A stretch of 64,000 bases of DNA from Xiphias gladius (taxonomy: Eukaryota; Chordata; Actinopteri; Istiophoriformes; Xiphiidae), in assembly GCF_016859285.1 (NCBI RefSeq), contig NC_053416.1:18946710-19010709 (forward strand), written 5' to 3'. Below, piece by piece: positions 36,001 to 48,000 of this stretch (position 1 is its first letter; each line of letters begins with the position of its first letter). Below the pieces are notes generated by a model. The model searched no databases. It was not told where the DNA came from and worked only from the letters and a program-made list of their open reading frames with translations. The position numbers and the translations under genes are program-made.

Positions 36001-36189
36001 ACGAACTCCAAAAAATGTCAGGGCAGTCCTCCTAAATTTTCCAGATTTCTGAGATTTCACCGTGGCATTTGGCGTATCCGACTGAAGCTCTTCCGTGATA
36101 TCATCAGGGCCACGTCGCAAAAGCTGTTCGGAGACTGTAGCTAAATCCTTGGTGTCACTGGGTAGCTCGTCTACCTTGCGAGAAGCCAT
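33079..36189 (-). CDS. amer1: APC membrane recruitment protein 1 (AMER1/WTX)
   Basis: AMER1 is a membrane-associated scaffold that binds PI(4,5)P2 and APC and regulates beta-catenin destruction and LRP6 phosphorylation. It is a single uninterrupted coding exon of 1036 aa (human 1135), as in mammals. ATG 36189 sits in a strong context (GCCATGG); the frame is open three codons further upstream but without an ATG. Conserved blocks: a basic N-terminal membrane segment at about 48-98 (CILPSFFGGRSK, SSKKGLSKSRTHDGLS); a second basic cluster at 152-170; DVASLKSFDSLTGCGDIIAD at 311-330; LTYQGGGEEM at 357-366; LTPQSEHQESVPNSDEGYYD at 433-452; RDSYSGDALYE at 475-485; CFSQALEDYT at 668-677; IVTFDVVDM at 709-717; SLPRHLGL at 776-783; and LDRRSRSLDTESLEL at 796-810. 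The Arg-Glu-Ala (REA) repeats known from human AMER1 are not seen. Its paralogues AMER2 and AMER3 fit less well. Confidence 0.95.
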   Translation of the reverse strand: MASRKVDELPSDTKDLATVSEQLLRRGPDDITEELQSDTPNATVKSQKSGKFRRTALTFFGVRKSICILPSFFGGRSKNQNKWSSKKGLSKSRTHDGLSKVSCDESLRGRYTSAGDSEYHSQRESSGELQSSYHNECSHPTAEQKSLTLGRQKRGLRSLFSSFKHHRNHRNFGLDKTEMIAMSSPHCKTEVPVVQDNTNQYVTECLGPEPDVPDFADVICNISMGPECSYADAVAVEKSVVQESQKSELDDQVCDDQMEEMNLMAVVSSDYEETSRGQSEPCLKLQMMSEPVLKSETPAGSSDQLNLIFGDVASLKSFDSLTGCGDIIADQEDDSITESTVSGERSRNGGKRASCYLTYQGGGEEMASPQDLDEECLHEFWENNAPEEICCTCNQDHKDMTAELTSSHNMDLLNSNSAQQASGMDTSSIADVLTPQSEHQESVPNSDEGYYDSTTPGPDEGQEKTDRLSTDRLPRDSYSGDALYELFAPDESLISPHYENKSKLPSSKQCEYLSEPVDVTDSAFVPEMNRLQISADLYKVHDFLDGSKSSELAQNVVGRQEIGLNKNCNLNSKPQALGNKSNIEPDVFDEKGNMLAATEKRTKSINADRERRHSSISFGSTSDPDFETFCEPKEQHLEENKPVALPYRNINSQSPDCNNDLDDGQTVCFSQALEDYTKHSQMLSNLNNRVDDLETNSAFTPNMDALPTIVTFDVVDMHNEGEYDEQIHMELEEDISSPYQEFEESYLQKDAFADFDYQMLDLYEQNLISNTWAIASLPRHLGLTRVSQSMPNPLSLDRRSRSLDTESLELKMPDTYRDERAAIISCPQTEKEPERDSSPYYKKNVLLSASDVKDSSSLMALSWQTRSEMALSLPLTDGEITEKGQCVSQAQVKHKIFSSSSDFPDSKLQHLCSNVSERVSCDLMSQNTELYDRQCQLPLQSDPCSPHSTFVYPGKVQEVSDDIDVDIFCKAAPNLQAYNQCGKSRAVANREGISHTGSPLNAGLSKDEMAVLSETRKPRDVACPVACNKLPETAFN

Positions 36190-36296
36190 GGCTACCACAT
36201 TTACAAAAGCAATCCAGCAGAAGGCATAGTAGCTGAATTTTCAAAATCAGCTTGTAGGATGAGCGCAGTGACTTTGTCCCCCATCCGATGTGAGCC
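36190..36296 (-). other. amer1: amer1 5' UTR in exon 2, with 27-codon upstream ORF
   Basis: A splice acceptor (TTTCTCAATGCAG) ends at 36297, so the leader part of the coding exon is 107 nt. It contains an ORF of 27 codons (36201-36284, MGDKVTALILQ...). This is immediately followed by a minimal ATG-TGG-TAG ORF (36195-36200) that ends 5 nt before the main start. Neither is in frame with AMER1. Confidence 0.7.
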
Positions 36297-37508
36297 CTGC
36301 ATTGAGAAAGTTGAGACCAAAATCAATGATCAATTAAAACTGGCAACATTGATGTGATGTAAACACATTGCTGAATTTTAACCATATTTCCAAAAGAGGG
36401 GTGGTATCTCTAATGTCAAATATACCCATTGGTGTCATCTGTTTTACTGTGGCCATCAGCCTTTTTTACTTTTGACATTCACTAAGTGTATTCTGACGTA
36501 AAAACTTATTCACAGTGCATATGTGTATTTGCATGAGCCACATTCTCCGCTAGTCTTCCCATGGGTCAACTCAACACCTGTATGGCTCGTTCCAGTTCGG
36601 GGATTATGTCTTTGTGTGGCCTCTGCTGCTCTTTCAGACACTTGTGACTTGCAATGATTTCACCTGAGGTGAACACAGGTGACCACTTTGCTGAGTGCAT
36701 TCAAGTTGTTATGCCTCTATTTGGTGTCTTGTTGTCTGAATCACTTTCTTATCTCACACTCTGTATTTTACTATAATGTTTTGTCTTGGCACCTACTGCA
36801 TATATACATGTCCTGGTTGTTATGTCCTTCTCCAAGGGTCTGCTATGGTTTATTTTGTCTCTTTAACATTTATGTTTGTTTAGATCTACTAGGCTTAAAG
36901 CCATTCTTTTGTCAAGAAAAGCCATACATATAAATTGATACAAAAAAATGAAAAAACTGTACCCCAACTTCTAAACTACAGACCAGTGAAATAAGCTTAA
37001 ACTCCTTTACATCAATAAAAAGCTTACAGGCCTAAGCAACTTAGTGCATTACTTCCATCATTTTATTTTTTACATTTAATTTCATTTTTTGTCTCTGCAT
37101 TGTTTTGAATAACTGTGCTTTTTGTTTTATGCACAGTTCTGTCAGGATGTTACATAGATATTGTTTTTTTGTCAGAATAATACCAATAAATACAACGTTA
37201 TAGTAATGTATATCTAAACTTGCATGGATGCAAGTGAATGATAAAAACAGACTAATGTAAAACTATCCAGTGCAAAATTGTCTAACTTTCATTTTTGATG
37301 GAAAGCTGCAACTATGCTACAGTTGTACCGCTCTGAAATGAGAGCCTTATCAAAGAGGGTGTCTTACATTACAGTCACTCCATTTAACAAACCTTCGCAG
37401 ACCTAGTCTGAGATGAGAAGTTTTCATCTAAAACAAAACTAAATACCACATTAGCACAAGGAAACGATGCCTGGTTAGCTAACTAAGTCGCAAAGTAAAC
37501 AAACTTAC

Positions 37509-37780
37509 CAACTACAGCCAAAATCTTGCAGCACGGAGCTGGTGTTGGTTTCTCCACCTGAAGACAAAGTTACCTCTCAGTGCATGGTCTCTGGCTTTAA
37601 CTTCGGGTTACTGCAGCCGGCTTGCGGTTGACTCGGGCCCCGCAGCAGCTCAGACCGAATACGGTTTCATTTGTTAGCTAGCTGCGGTGCTTGCTAACGA
37701 CGTTAACCGTACTCACCGGTGCGTGTCCTGTAGGTTGTGGCTGTGATGCGAGTGTGACAGTTGCCAGCTGCACGGGGGCT
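37509..37780 (-). promoter_or_regulatory. amer1: amer1 non-coding exon 1 and CpG-bearing promoter
   Basis: A donor (TGTAGTTG/GTAAGTTTG on the minus strand) places the 3' end of a non-coding exon at 37509, pairing with the acceptor at 36297. Upstream, 37560-37760 is CpG-bearing relative to its flanks. No TATA box is evident, and the exact transcription start is unknown. Confidence 0.55.
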
Positions 37781-39032
37781 GGATTAAGGTGTCTAGTTTA
37801 GCCAAACATGCCGATTTCACTTGAGATGTTGACAAAAAAAAGCCCAGCGTTTAAATGCTGGATGATGACTTCCTATCCACACTTGTCAGGTATTCTCCTT
37901 TCAAGACTCTCCTCTCGGCGCATGCTAGTGACGCAACATGTGTGTAACGTGTTTTATAACGTAAGAATAATTCATAATGATATAGTGGGAATTTTCTTAT
38001 TATTCACAAATGTCTTTTTCCAAAAATATTACCAACATTTTCACTTTTGCTTTTTTTAAAATACATTTTTCAAACCCTCTAAAATGTAATCAAAACCAAG
38101 AGTATTGTAAGTTATGTTGTTAAGTTATTGTATTTATTTACTGTATGTTTAGTGTAATTGCCCTCTATATTTTATTTTTCGTTTAATAAAACTTGATGAT
38201 TAACAATTTCATATTCAATCTGGAAAAAAAACACATAATTCCTTACTTAATAACATCATGCTAACCAAAATCATGTGGGCTTGCCACATGATTTTTTTCT
38301 AAATAAAGTTGACTGAGGAGGTCATTCTCCAAAATGCATATGGGCCAAATCCTTCACTTATTTTGATCATGATTTGTACTCAGGCAAGTTTTGAAGTAAA
38401 CGTTTGCTGTTCTCAAAGCTTAAATGTTTAATGGACCACTATTTCAGTAAAATAGACACATTGTAAACGCAATGTTGTTGCAAACGCTTGAAGAGTGCTG
38501 CATGAGATGTGGAGAAATTGTAATTTTATGCCCTTTATGAAACTCAAACTAGCAGATCTGGGAGGGTTTTAGGAGAAGAAGAAAGTTCAAGATGGATCAT
38601 TTTGGTTCGTGACACATAAAGAGGGACGAAAATGTTTAAAAAAAACATTTATCATTAAAATATTTTCTTCATTACAGTTAAAATTACTATACATAAATGT
38701 ACAGCTTTTTTTTTTCTTACAGTGAAGCAATCAATGCCCTTTTCAAAATTTGGTAAAACCTTATGCTACAGTAAAAATGACTGAACAGTGCATGATTAGG
38801 CAGTATTTACAGTACAGCTCTACTGAGAATTAACTTAGTTTTTACAGTGCAATTTTGTGTTTCCTCTTTGGAAACAAGCCTCTAACTGCTTAGTATGTAC
38901 CCTTGTACTTTTATGTCAATACTGTTTTTCAAAGTGCTTTTAAATTGTTTTTGGTCCTCTTTGTATACAGGTATGTCCTCTTTGCTGGTGTTATTGTTGA
39001 TCTTCTTGAAACCAAACTTATGTATTTTCCAT
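37781..39032. other. Region between amer1 promoter and gab3 stop codon
   Basis: Includes the gab3 3' UTR (minus strand, downstream of 39033). AATAAA hexamers occur on both strands near 38171-38190; which one is used cannot be decided. No supported gene. Poly(A)/poly(T) runs occur at about 38639 and 38707. Confidence 0.5.
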
Positions 39033-42000
39033 TTATGTCTTTGACTGCCGGACATCTGTCCACTCCATTTTGGTGTTTTGCAGTGCCTGAGTCTTCTTCT
39101 CATCCACCTGTACGTAATCCACTCTGTGCTCCTCAGACAGAGAGGGCTTCTGCTTGACATAGAAAGGGAGAGATGAGAAGAGATCTTGATTTACAAATCT
39201 TGGATCATGCAGTTCTCATTGTGAGTGACGTTGTGCACAAAATTAAATTCTTCAGAACCATAATAGTAGCATTCTTGAATCAGCTGCTTCAACATGCTAT
39301 CACATGTATTGCATGCAGTGTGCATTTTTTACAAGACAAGTTGTTAGCATTTTTTTATCCTTGGAGTAAGCACTGATTTGGTCATTTGAATAGTAATATT
39401 TTAGGTCAGTGGAGCTAATAGTAAGCAGTGATTGCAATGATATACCCCTGCTAAGTGTGGTCTGGCTTAGCTGAGGTAAGTAACAAGAAAATTCCTTTTA
39501 CAATGTCAGAGATCATTACTCTGTGGCTTCAGGTATTCTCTATTTCAGACAGTGATTTAATTTGTTATCACACTATGCGTCTGCAACATCCAGAGCTTGT
39601 AGTATTTAGGTAGTGTGGGTTAACTTGTCCAGTTAAGAAAAATCGAGAAGTCTCTTAATGTATACAGAGAGTCCAGTTACACAATGGTGCAAAGCACACA
39701 GTTCATTTCTGTCATGTATCTGATCGTAACATACTTTCTGCACAGGGGAGGCGGATGCGGAATTGAAATCCAGGGACAAATAGTCAAGGTTTGATTTTCT
39801 CCCCCAGGGTTGAACTGCTCCATCAGAGGTGAGATAGAACTGTTGCCTTGGCTCCTGTCAGAGGAAGAAACAGTTGAAGATCTTGCAAAATCATTGCTGT
39901 TCCCAGCACACATCAGTACATTAATACAACATATGCATTAGAGCTGTTACAAAGCTGGCAGTATCTCATTACTGACTGAATAAAAAGGTGGCCTTAGACT
40001 GTTCATTTTCAGATTGAGTTGAGGAAAACATAGGAAACATCTTGCAGGACAGCCCAGCTCAACAACACATGGCTAATATGCTTTTCTTAAAACTTCTTTC
40101 TAGGTAAATGCAAAAAATATGCACCATTATCAAGACAAGCCCTGTAAGACATCACACTGTTACAAAAGCTCAACAGCCTGTTGGGGCCCCAGTGCGATTG
40201 TGGTTTGCTGAACAGAATTCTTCAGAAACATCAAGTCACTTTCCACACCCACAGTCTTAGCTGTCTTATCATTTTTTTCCACTCACTAATGGTCCCACAG
40301 TAATTAGAATGTCAAGTTTTGATCTTTTTTAGTGTTTTGTAAAACAAACAAATTGTTAATATTAAAGTTGTTGTGCATACACATGGATGAATACAAGCTA
40401 TATGACAAAGGGAGATGAAAATGTGGGCTGACTTAGTGAGGTACACAGTAAAAGTACATTAACATCACAGCTACTCCCAGTGATTAGTTATTATCAATTA
40501 TGTCCTGGTCTTAGGCGAGAGAAAATTTAAATAAAGCTTCTCTATATGCCATGAAAGCCAGATCAGGTCATACTGCAGAATTTCTTTTTGGTGCACTGAA
40601 TGAAACAGACAAAAACACTAGCTGATTTGACTTCATTACTGAAAAAATCACAGTCAAAGGCCTCCTTTAGTCTCTAATAGAGAGCGAAGGGTGATAGCTT
40701 TGTTAAAACTGGGTGATCAAGTCAGTCTATACACTACATATCTATTGCGTGAAGTGTGTTGTCTGTACTGTGAATAGAAATTTTACCATTGCAGTGCAAT
40801 TTGTGTCTACATCTCTTGGATTGTCCCCATTCTCAAGTTTTCTTTCAAGAAGTAAACAGTTCAATGAAAAGCTGTGATTACACACAAAAAAGAAAAAAAC
40901 AGGAAGAATTAACATCAGAGCAACCAACTATAACGTTTTGTAGAAATTGCGAAACAGGATATTCTCCTTTAGCTGGGTCAGTATATTTAATTATAACCAA
41001 GGTAAATTAAATTTAACTTGTCATAATGCAAAGCTAAGTTATTATTTTTTTCTGATGCTGTCAAAGGTTTTTTTTGGTTTTTTTAAATCATTAATGCTTG
41101 TAAACCCAACGACCTGCCTACAAGTTCTGTGTTTTTTATTTTGATCATGTGAAAGACACACAAAATGCTTTACTGTGAATTTAAATCTCATCTATATGTT
41201 ATAAGTTTTAACAAGGTTATGAATATATTATCAATCCTGTAAAGGTACTGTACTTATATCTAAAGTAAAGGCTTTTTGGATAAAGTGACTTTTTTCCTTC
41301 TCACCATGATTCGGTCATTGTTCTGCTCAAAGGAAGATGAGTGGGACATTCTGTGATTGTAGAAAGCCCTCTCAAGTCAAGAGGTGGTGGTCGAGCTGTG
41401 AACAAAGATTGGTTATAATCCTCTACTGTGCCACGGAAAGGTCAGTTTTCAAACAGTGATGAGGTGTAATGATCATTGTGAGAAAAAGGTTGGTGTATCT
41501 GAAAACATATTAGCATGTGGCTTTTATAGGAGCATAGGGAAATGGATTAAAATCATCATCATTTTCAGTTATTTTATACATTTGTAGATCCCATTTAAAG
41601 TTCATCAAACACTACACACTCAAAAACATCTTCAAGACCCTACGCCAAAGATTTAAAAAAAAAAGCTCAGCTTTCCAAAAAATGCCAAAAATTGAACATG
41701 AACAATTCAGGTTTGTTATGACTCTCACCTCTCCTCAAGCGAGGCTTGAGGTGCCGGTGAATTGGAGGTGGTGCAAGATCTTCAGATTGACACGTTAGTG
41801 GGCTGAGAGACATGAGGGATTCAACATTGCAGTTTGGGTTGAGGAAACTGAACGTCCGTGGACTCATGGGGATGTAACCATCACACTCAAAAGTGGTAAC
41901 AGAGGGAGAAGGGGAAGTCATGGGGACATATGACTCACCCTGGCAGCTTTGAACTTGTGTGGTATTTAAACAAGGCTGCTGAAAGACAAAGGATCATGAG

Positions 42001-45000
42001 ATCAGACAAGTGCACTATGTTGTCATTTTAGAACAACTGGAACATTTGTTAATTTCTTTGTGCATCTTTCAAATTATTCCGATGGCATGTGTTTTTATTT
42101 TTAGAAAAATGAGACTTCCACTTGGGGCACTTAAGGTGTACATTTGTAGATGGTACAGTGGCTTTAAAGGAATAGTTTTGACATTTTGGGAAATACTCTT
42201 ATTGGCTTTCTCGCCAGAGTTAGATGAGGAAATCAATGCTGCTTTCATGTCTTAAGCATGAGTCTTTTTTTGAGCAAGATCTTGGAAAACAAAATCGTTT
42301 TGGTTTTTGTCCTGTCGATGATTTCTTTACCAAATGTAGACTCTGCCTTCTGATCCTCATCAACCTGCTTTCAACATCTCCTAAAAAAAAAAAGGAAATA
42401 AAAGATGTATTATTGAACAATGACATTAGTTTACTTTCTCAACCGTTAAAATCAAGTGTAGAGGACAGTAACCCATAGGCTGCTTTATCATAAAAGCACC
42501 AGTATATGTTTAATTTTGTTGGATGCAGCTTTCTCATCTTCTGTAACGTGTGCACTGTGGGAATGCCTTCCTATTGTGGATTTACCCATTCTGAAATGGT
42601 CCAGGCTCGACAAAGAGGTCCTCCGGGGAAATAATGCATTGTGGCTTGAAAAATGCCGGGCACTCATTGCCGTCGGCTTGTGAGCCCCTTCATCACTTAG
42701 CTGCTCTGACAGGTGATTAGGCTTGGGTGGCAGCGGAGGAGGTGTTTGTCTGTCACTCGTTGCCTCAAACGATGCAGAAGAATAAGGTTTGTCAAACTGG
42801 AAGACACTTGTGGCACAGTGATACAGTGGAGAGGAAGAGGATGACGGTAGAGGTAGGGAGATGCATGGAGCGCTGAAAGGAGGGTTGGTAAACCTTCCAT
42901 GAGGGAAAAGTGATGGGCTGGGGCTGGCATGAGAGATAGATGGAGAAGAATCGGTGCAAAGAGGTGAAGGCACAATGTCCTTGACAGCATCGTCGGATGA
43001 CTTCTGCTCCAGAGAGAGCTCAGAGTTTGAAAAGCTGTCATGTCTACAGATATGGAAAAAATGAAAACATTGCGTTTGTTAGACATGAACTTTTGCCATC
43101 ATTTCATGTTAGTTCAAGGGTTTTACAGATTGTACATACCTACTAGCGCTTACACCCCCTGTCTCACACTGTGACAGAAAGAGGTAGTCCAGTGGACGCC
43201 CGGAATCTAGTTGGCTTGTTACAGATCCTCGGTCAGAGCTGTCAGGCGACAGCTGAAGGGAGGTGGGGGTGTGAGGAAAACCTTCTTCTGAGCTTTCTGT
43301 GGAGAACAATGGGAGGGGGACAGAGTACATGTAGTTTCTGAAATGTTACAACCACTAAGGAGTGATAAGAAAACTGCCATCATGCTGACAACAAAGGTTA
43401 GCAGGCAAAATGTACACAAACACTTGCGCAGGTTTCTCCAAGCCTGTACTCAAACTCACAATATGCTGTAAATGGAGCAGGTGAATTTGAAAACCGGAAT
43501 GGTATTTTTTGCAGGCATGTTGAAAGCAGACACATGAGCCCTGTTCCCTCTTTTGTTTATAATGGCTCCAATCTTTCAGTCAGGTTGGCCCTCGTTCAGA
43601 AATTTGTTTCATTCCATTTCACCCAAGGCCACTGAGTCAAGGCTGTCCCTTCAGAACCATGTAGGAAAAAAAATCCAAAAGTGTTTGCATGTTCACATGA
43701 AAGATTTGCTACCCTTAATAGACGCTTGTGTTCTCTTGTGGTTGCAGAACAACCTTTTATATTCCTTTGTAAAAGTTATGAGAACTCACTGTCTCACAGA
43801 AGTCTTTGGAGATCCAGTTGGGATCTACTGCTTCTGTCCTACTTTCTCTGAAAACTCTTAATTAAACTCTTATTCTAAAATTCTATAAACACTACGGTGA
43901 CAATCTGTATCACAGTGTTTAGTGTATGGAATACAATTCAGCATTACTACACACAACTACTTGTGTGTGTCTTTCTGAGTGCCTAATGTGATTTATGGTA
44001 AGATGCAGGGCAGCATATCAGCAGCTTTGTGCCGTTGCTCTATCTCCTCCACACAGATGACAATGTTTTAACAGAAAGTCTGCTCATGAAAGATCACTGT
44101 ACTTATGCAATTTAGGCAACAGTAAAGCAAACTTTAAAGCAGCGTCATCTTGAGAGTAGACTGTAGAGTGGGCATGTGTTAGCGAAAGAAGTGTAAATCT
44201 CATTATTTATCTGTTAATTTGAGAGTGACCTCAACTCCCTGTCGATCGGCTGTTACTGTATGTCCTCGAATCCAGCTGCAACATTAGGCTGCGTGACAGG
44301 CAAGCAGCAACTGCAACATTTTAACTGTATGAAATATCTGAAAGCACATTCTAAACACAGACCACACTCTTATTTATGATCCAATGTGAGGTCACGTTTT
44401 CATTTCCAGTCATTAAACCGTGTACGCTGCTGCACTCATCTCAATTCATTTCCATTCCAGAGGAGATGTGTGAAAAACTGCAGTTAAAGTATTTACATAC
44501 AGTGGCTTGTTACAGAAATACCAATGGGGTCCAAAAGTCTGAGACCACTTTCCCAGACTTTATGGACCCCATTGGTATTTCTAATGTTAAAATTTTACAA
44601 TAATGCTGTATTTGCTTATTGTCGTTGTTGCTTTTGCTGCTGTAAAAAGAGGAGCAGATATCATTTTGTATCAAATGGTTTTAACCACAATGTGATGATG
44701 TGATTGTGGGTTTCAAGGCTCAGTTACAGAGAAATTTATCAGCCGCTTTGAACGGAGGAAAAACCCAGCACACTGTGGTAAAACTGTTGTAAAGTTTTTG
44801 GCTTTTCAACTGATCCAGTGTGCTTGAAATCTGCTACTTCCACCTTTGTGGCCCATTCAGATTGATTGCAATTTACTTATTCAAATCTTGATTTTTTTTT
44901 TCTATCCCTTGAATTTTACCTCAAATAAACTTAATTTTTCTTAAAAAAAAAACATAAGATTATCCATAAAAAGATGGCATTCCCCGAGTGGGGTTTAGGT

Positions 45001-48000
45001 GCACCAGATGTCTATTTGTATTACCTTGTATTTAATGTTAGATTCCCCCTCATTTCAGAATATGGACAGAAAAGGTGTAAAGGATCCTGGGATTGGTTGG
45101 AGGAGTGCCTCCTAAAGGAAAGTAATAAGTTAACTTCTCTGTCATCGCTGTGGCTTCATCCCTTTCCTCCAAAAAAACTCAATGATAATTCTATAAAATT
45201 TTCATGTGATATTGGTAAAAGAGTTTTTAAAAAAAACCCAAACAAACTCAGAATTACAGGATCTATTTCAGGATCGTGCCAAATATGGAATATCTCCTCT
45301 TTAAAGCTGCAGAGAATCCTCTGATAGAAGAAGTCCGGCAACAGCATAAAATCTTAACAACTACACAAATTATGCAGCAGGGAGAGATTATAAACTTCCC
45401 TCAAGTAAAAGAGAGACATACTGTAAGTTAAAAGACAATGCACTTTTACAGTACAATCAGCTGAAATCTATACTTTTTAGTAACGCTGCTGAGATAGATA
45501 CAATTTTCAGAACTCTAGCCATATGCAGAGGCACAGGTTTATATGAACTACTCACCCAGCCCCCCTTCATTTAAATTTTCAGACCCTGTCACAATGGGAA
45601 CAGGATTTATAGAATCGTTTAAAACAAACAAACAAAAAAGACTCACTCTCTATTTTTTGTATTTGATTTGTACATTTTCTGTTTCAGTTTGTATTTTTGT
45701 CTATATTATATTGAATGACTTGTAAATTAAGAAAAAACAGAAAAAAAATTCAACACTGTACTACTTCATTGAAAATACTCAAAGCTAGGACACCATGGAA
45801 ATTTTCAAGATATTTTGTGAATCATTTTATAAATCTTCAGAATCTTTGGGGAACACCACTTGAGTTCGTAGTGATCAACACACCCGTGGGTAGAGCACAG
45901 TTTCTCAGTTAAAGCTGCACTTTGGACGGTGAAACCCCCCAGTTGACACAAGATATAACAATTACAAATTTAAGGACTTCAGTATTGAAAGATCCTGTGA
46001 GTTATCAGCAAAAAGCACCCTAAAGTTTGAAACCTGTCCAGTCTGTAGTAGTTACCACAGAGCACAAAATGAATAGTTTGTTTTGACCTCAATCTAAAGT
46101 TTGACTTTTGCTTTGCTACTATCTGTGTGAGGACCTATGAGACCATTTTTTTTTCTGGGCCGGGAGAGTGACTCTACACTATTACTTTGTGATTTTCAGG
46201 TATATACAGATATACGCTGATAAATCCTGCCAAGTGCAACTTTAACACAGCCACATTTCAAAGTGAAAGGGTTCAATCTTTCTGTGTATTTACCTGCGTC
46301 CTCCAGGCTCCCAAACTGGCAAATCTGACTGATGCTACTGATCCAGCTGTTCATCTCCTCCTCAGTTTTGGCCACCAGGTAAAAAATGCGAGATGAGGTC
46401 TTTACCACAAAGAGGTGCTTCCCATGGAAGTCTCGCTTTATCCTGAGTTGCCCATTCATCATTTCAACCTCACACTCTTTCAAGTCAATGGTGCGGATGG
46501 GCTTTTTGGAGTTCTTACTTTGATAGTACTCCAGCACATCAGGATTACCGCTCATGCGACCTCTGCGAAGCACAAACCAGCGTTTCCTCCACGCCTGAAG
46601 GAGAAAGGAACAAACAGTTTCTCATGGAGTTACTCTTAGGTTACACTATAATATTATTCATTTTAAGCACAGTGCTTCATGATTCAAGCAGTAAGGCGTC
46701 CCTCCCGGACTACAATTAGTCATGACCGCTCATGGGAATTAGATCACAGCTCCTGCTCACTAAAGCTAACTTAGCAACTTTAAACTCAGTGTTTTTGCTT
46801 TTGATATGGTCAGTAAGCGGAACCTCAACTCTAATTTCCCAGAAGTACAGAGAAGAGGAAGTTAACTGTATTTAGCAGAAAATGTCTATCACGAACGAAA
46901 GAGGTATTTTTATACTATATGGTCACTGCCTTATATTGACAACTTGAAGTGAAAAATTAACACTGAAACTGTTATCAGGAATTTATGGCTCCAAAGATCT
47001 ACCTGTAATATGTAACACCTGAGCCCCTCACTGCATAGAGGATGCCAGTCATGATTTTGTCGAATTTCATTATTACAAACATCAATGAATAAAAAAGATT
47101 TCAAAATAGTAGTGCTGGATGCATAGATGTTAATATCATTTTCACACTTGGTTTTGTGGCTTTCTGTTCATTGTTGGGGTGGAGCCTCTCCTGATATTTT
47201 TATCGTGTGAAACTTAAAAACATAACACTTTTTTTCATGTGGGTAATCTGTTTCGGCACAATTCAGTTGGTAATGTATGTGTTAATACCAGGAAATGGTT
47301 AGACACACCACACTTACTGCCACAAACACAGCTAAGTTTATGAGGAAACTGTAACTAAACAGATGGCAATTTAATCCTATAGATGCCCTCTGAAAAATGT
47401 TGTTTTGTATAAACAGGTGCGTCTAATACAAATACTTGGTGAATGTAGAAGCTTGATAATTATTGTTTTTTATTTCGATCTTTCAGACAAATAGAAAGCA
47501 AGTGAATACAGAGCAATTCAGAAAGTTTTCCCCTTTTCAATCTCGTGGTCTTCCTCAGTGGATTGAAGTTTGCTTTATTGTCATCATGTGTTTCAAATAT
47601 GGTGCTTTGGTTACGTGATAACAGGAGGTCAGCGATGGTGAAAACTGAGCAAACCCAATCCACTGAGGAAGACTGTGAGATGTGGTTGAGAACTCTGGAA
47701 AATTCTGGAAAGTGGACCTTGAGTTAAGATTTTGATTTTTTTTTCAAACTTTCCAAGGTCCAAAATGAACATTTGCGCTCAAACTGAGGTTTACATTTAC
47801 AACACTTTAAAACACAATGGACATTTTGACTTAACTAAAGCACGGGTGTTACTACTACTGGCATTAATGGTGGCTCTGTTCTATTCAAGGGGCCCGGTAC
47901 GCCCAAACGGTGAGACAGCGAGCAACAATACCAGGACCCTGAAACTGAAGCATCTGAATGGAATTCAGCATTCATCATTCATTTTCTGATTTACACCTCT

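Larger units (their letters stand above)
43297..46293 (-). other. gab3: gab3 intron 2
   Basis: 3-kb intron between the PH-domain exon and exon 3. It contains an imperfect-stem hairpin (44514-44582) and an L1-like LINE remnant in the opposite orientation (44974-45620). No gene of its own is supported. Confidence 0.85.
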
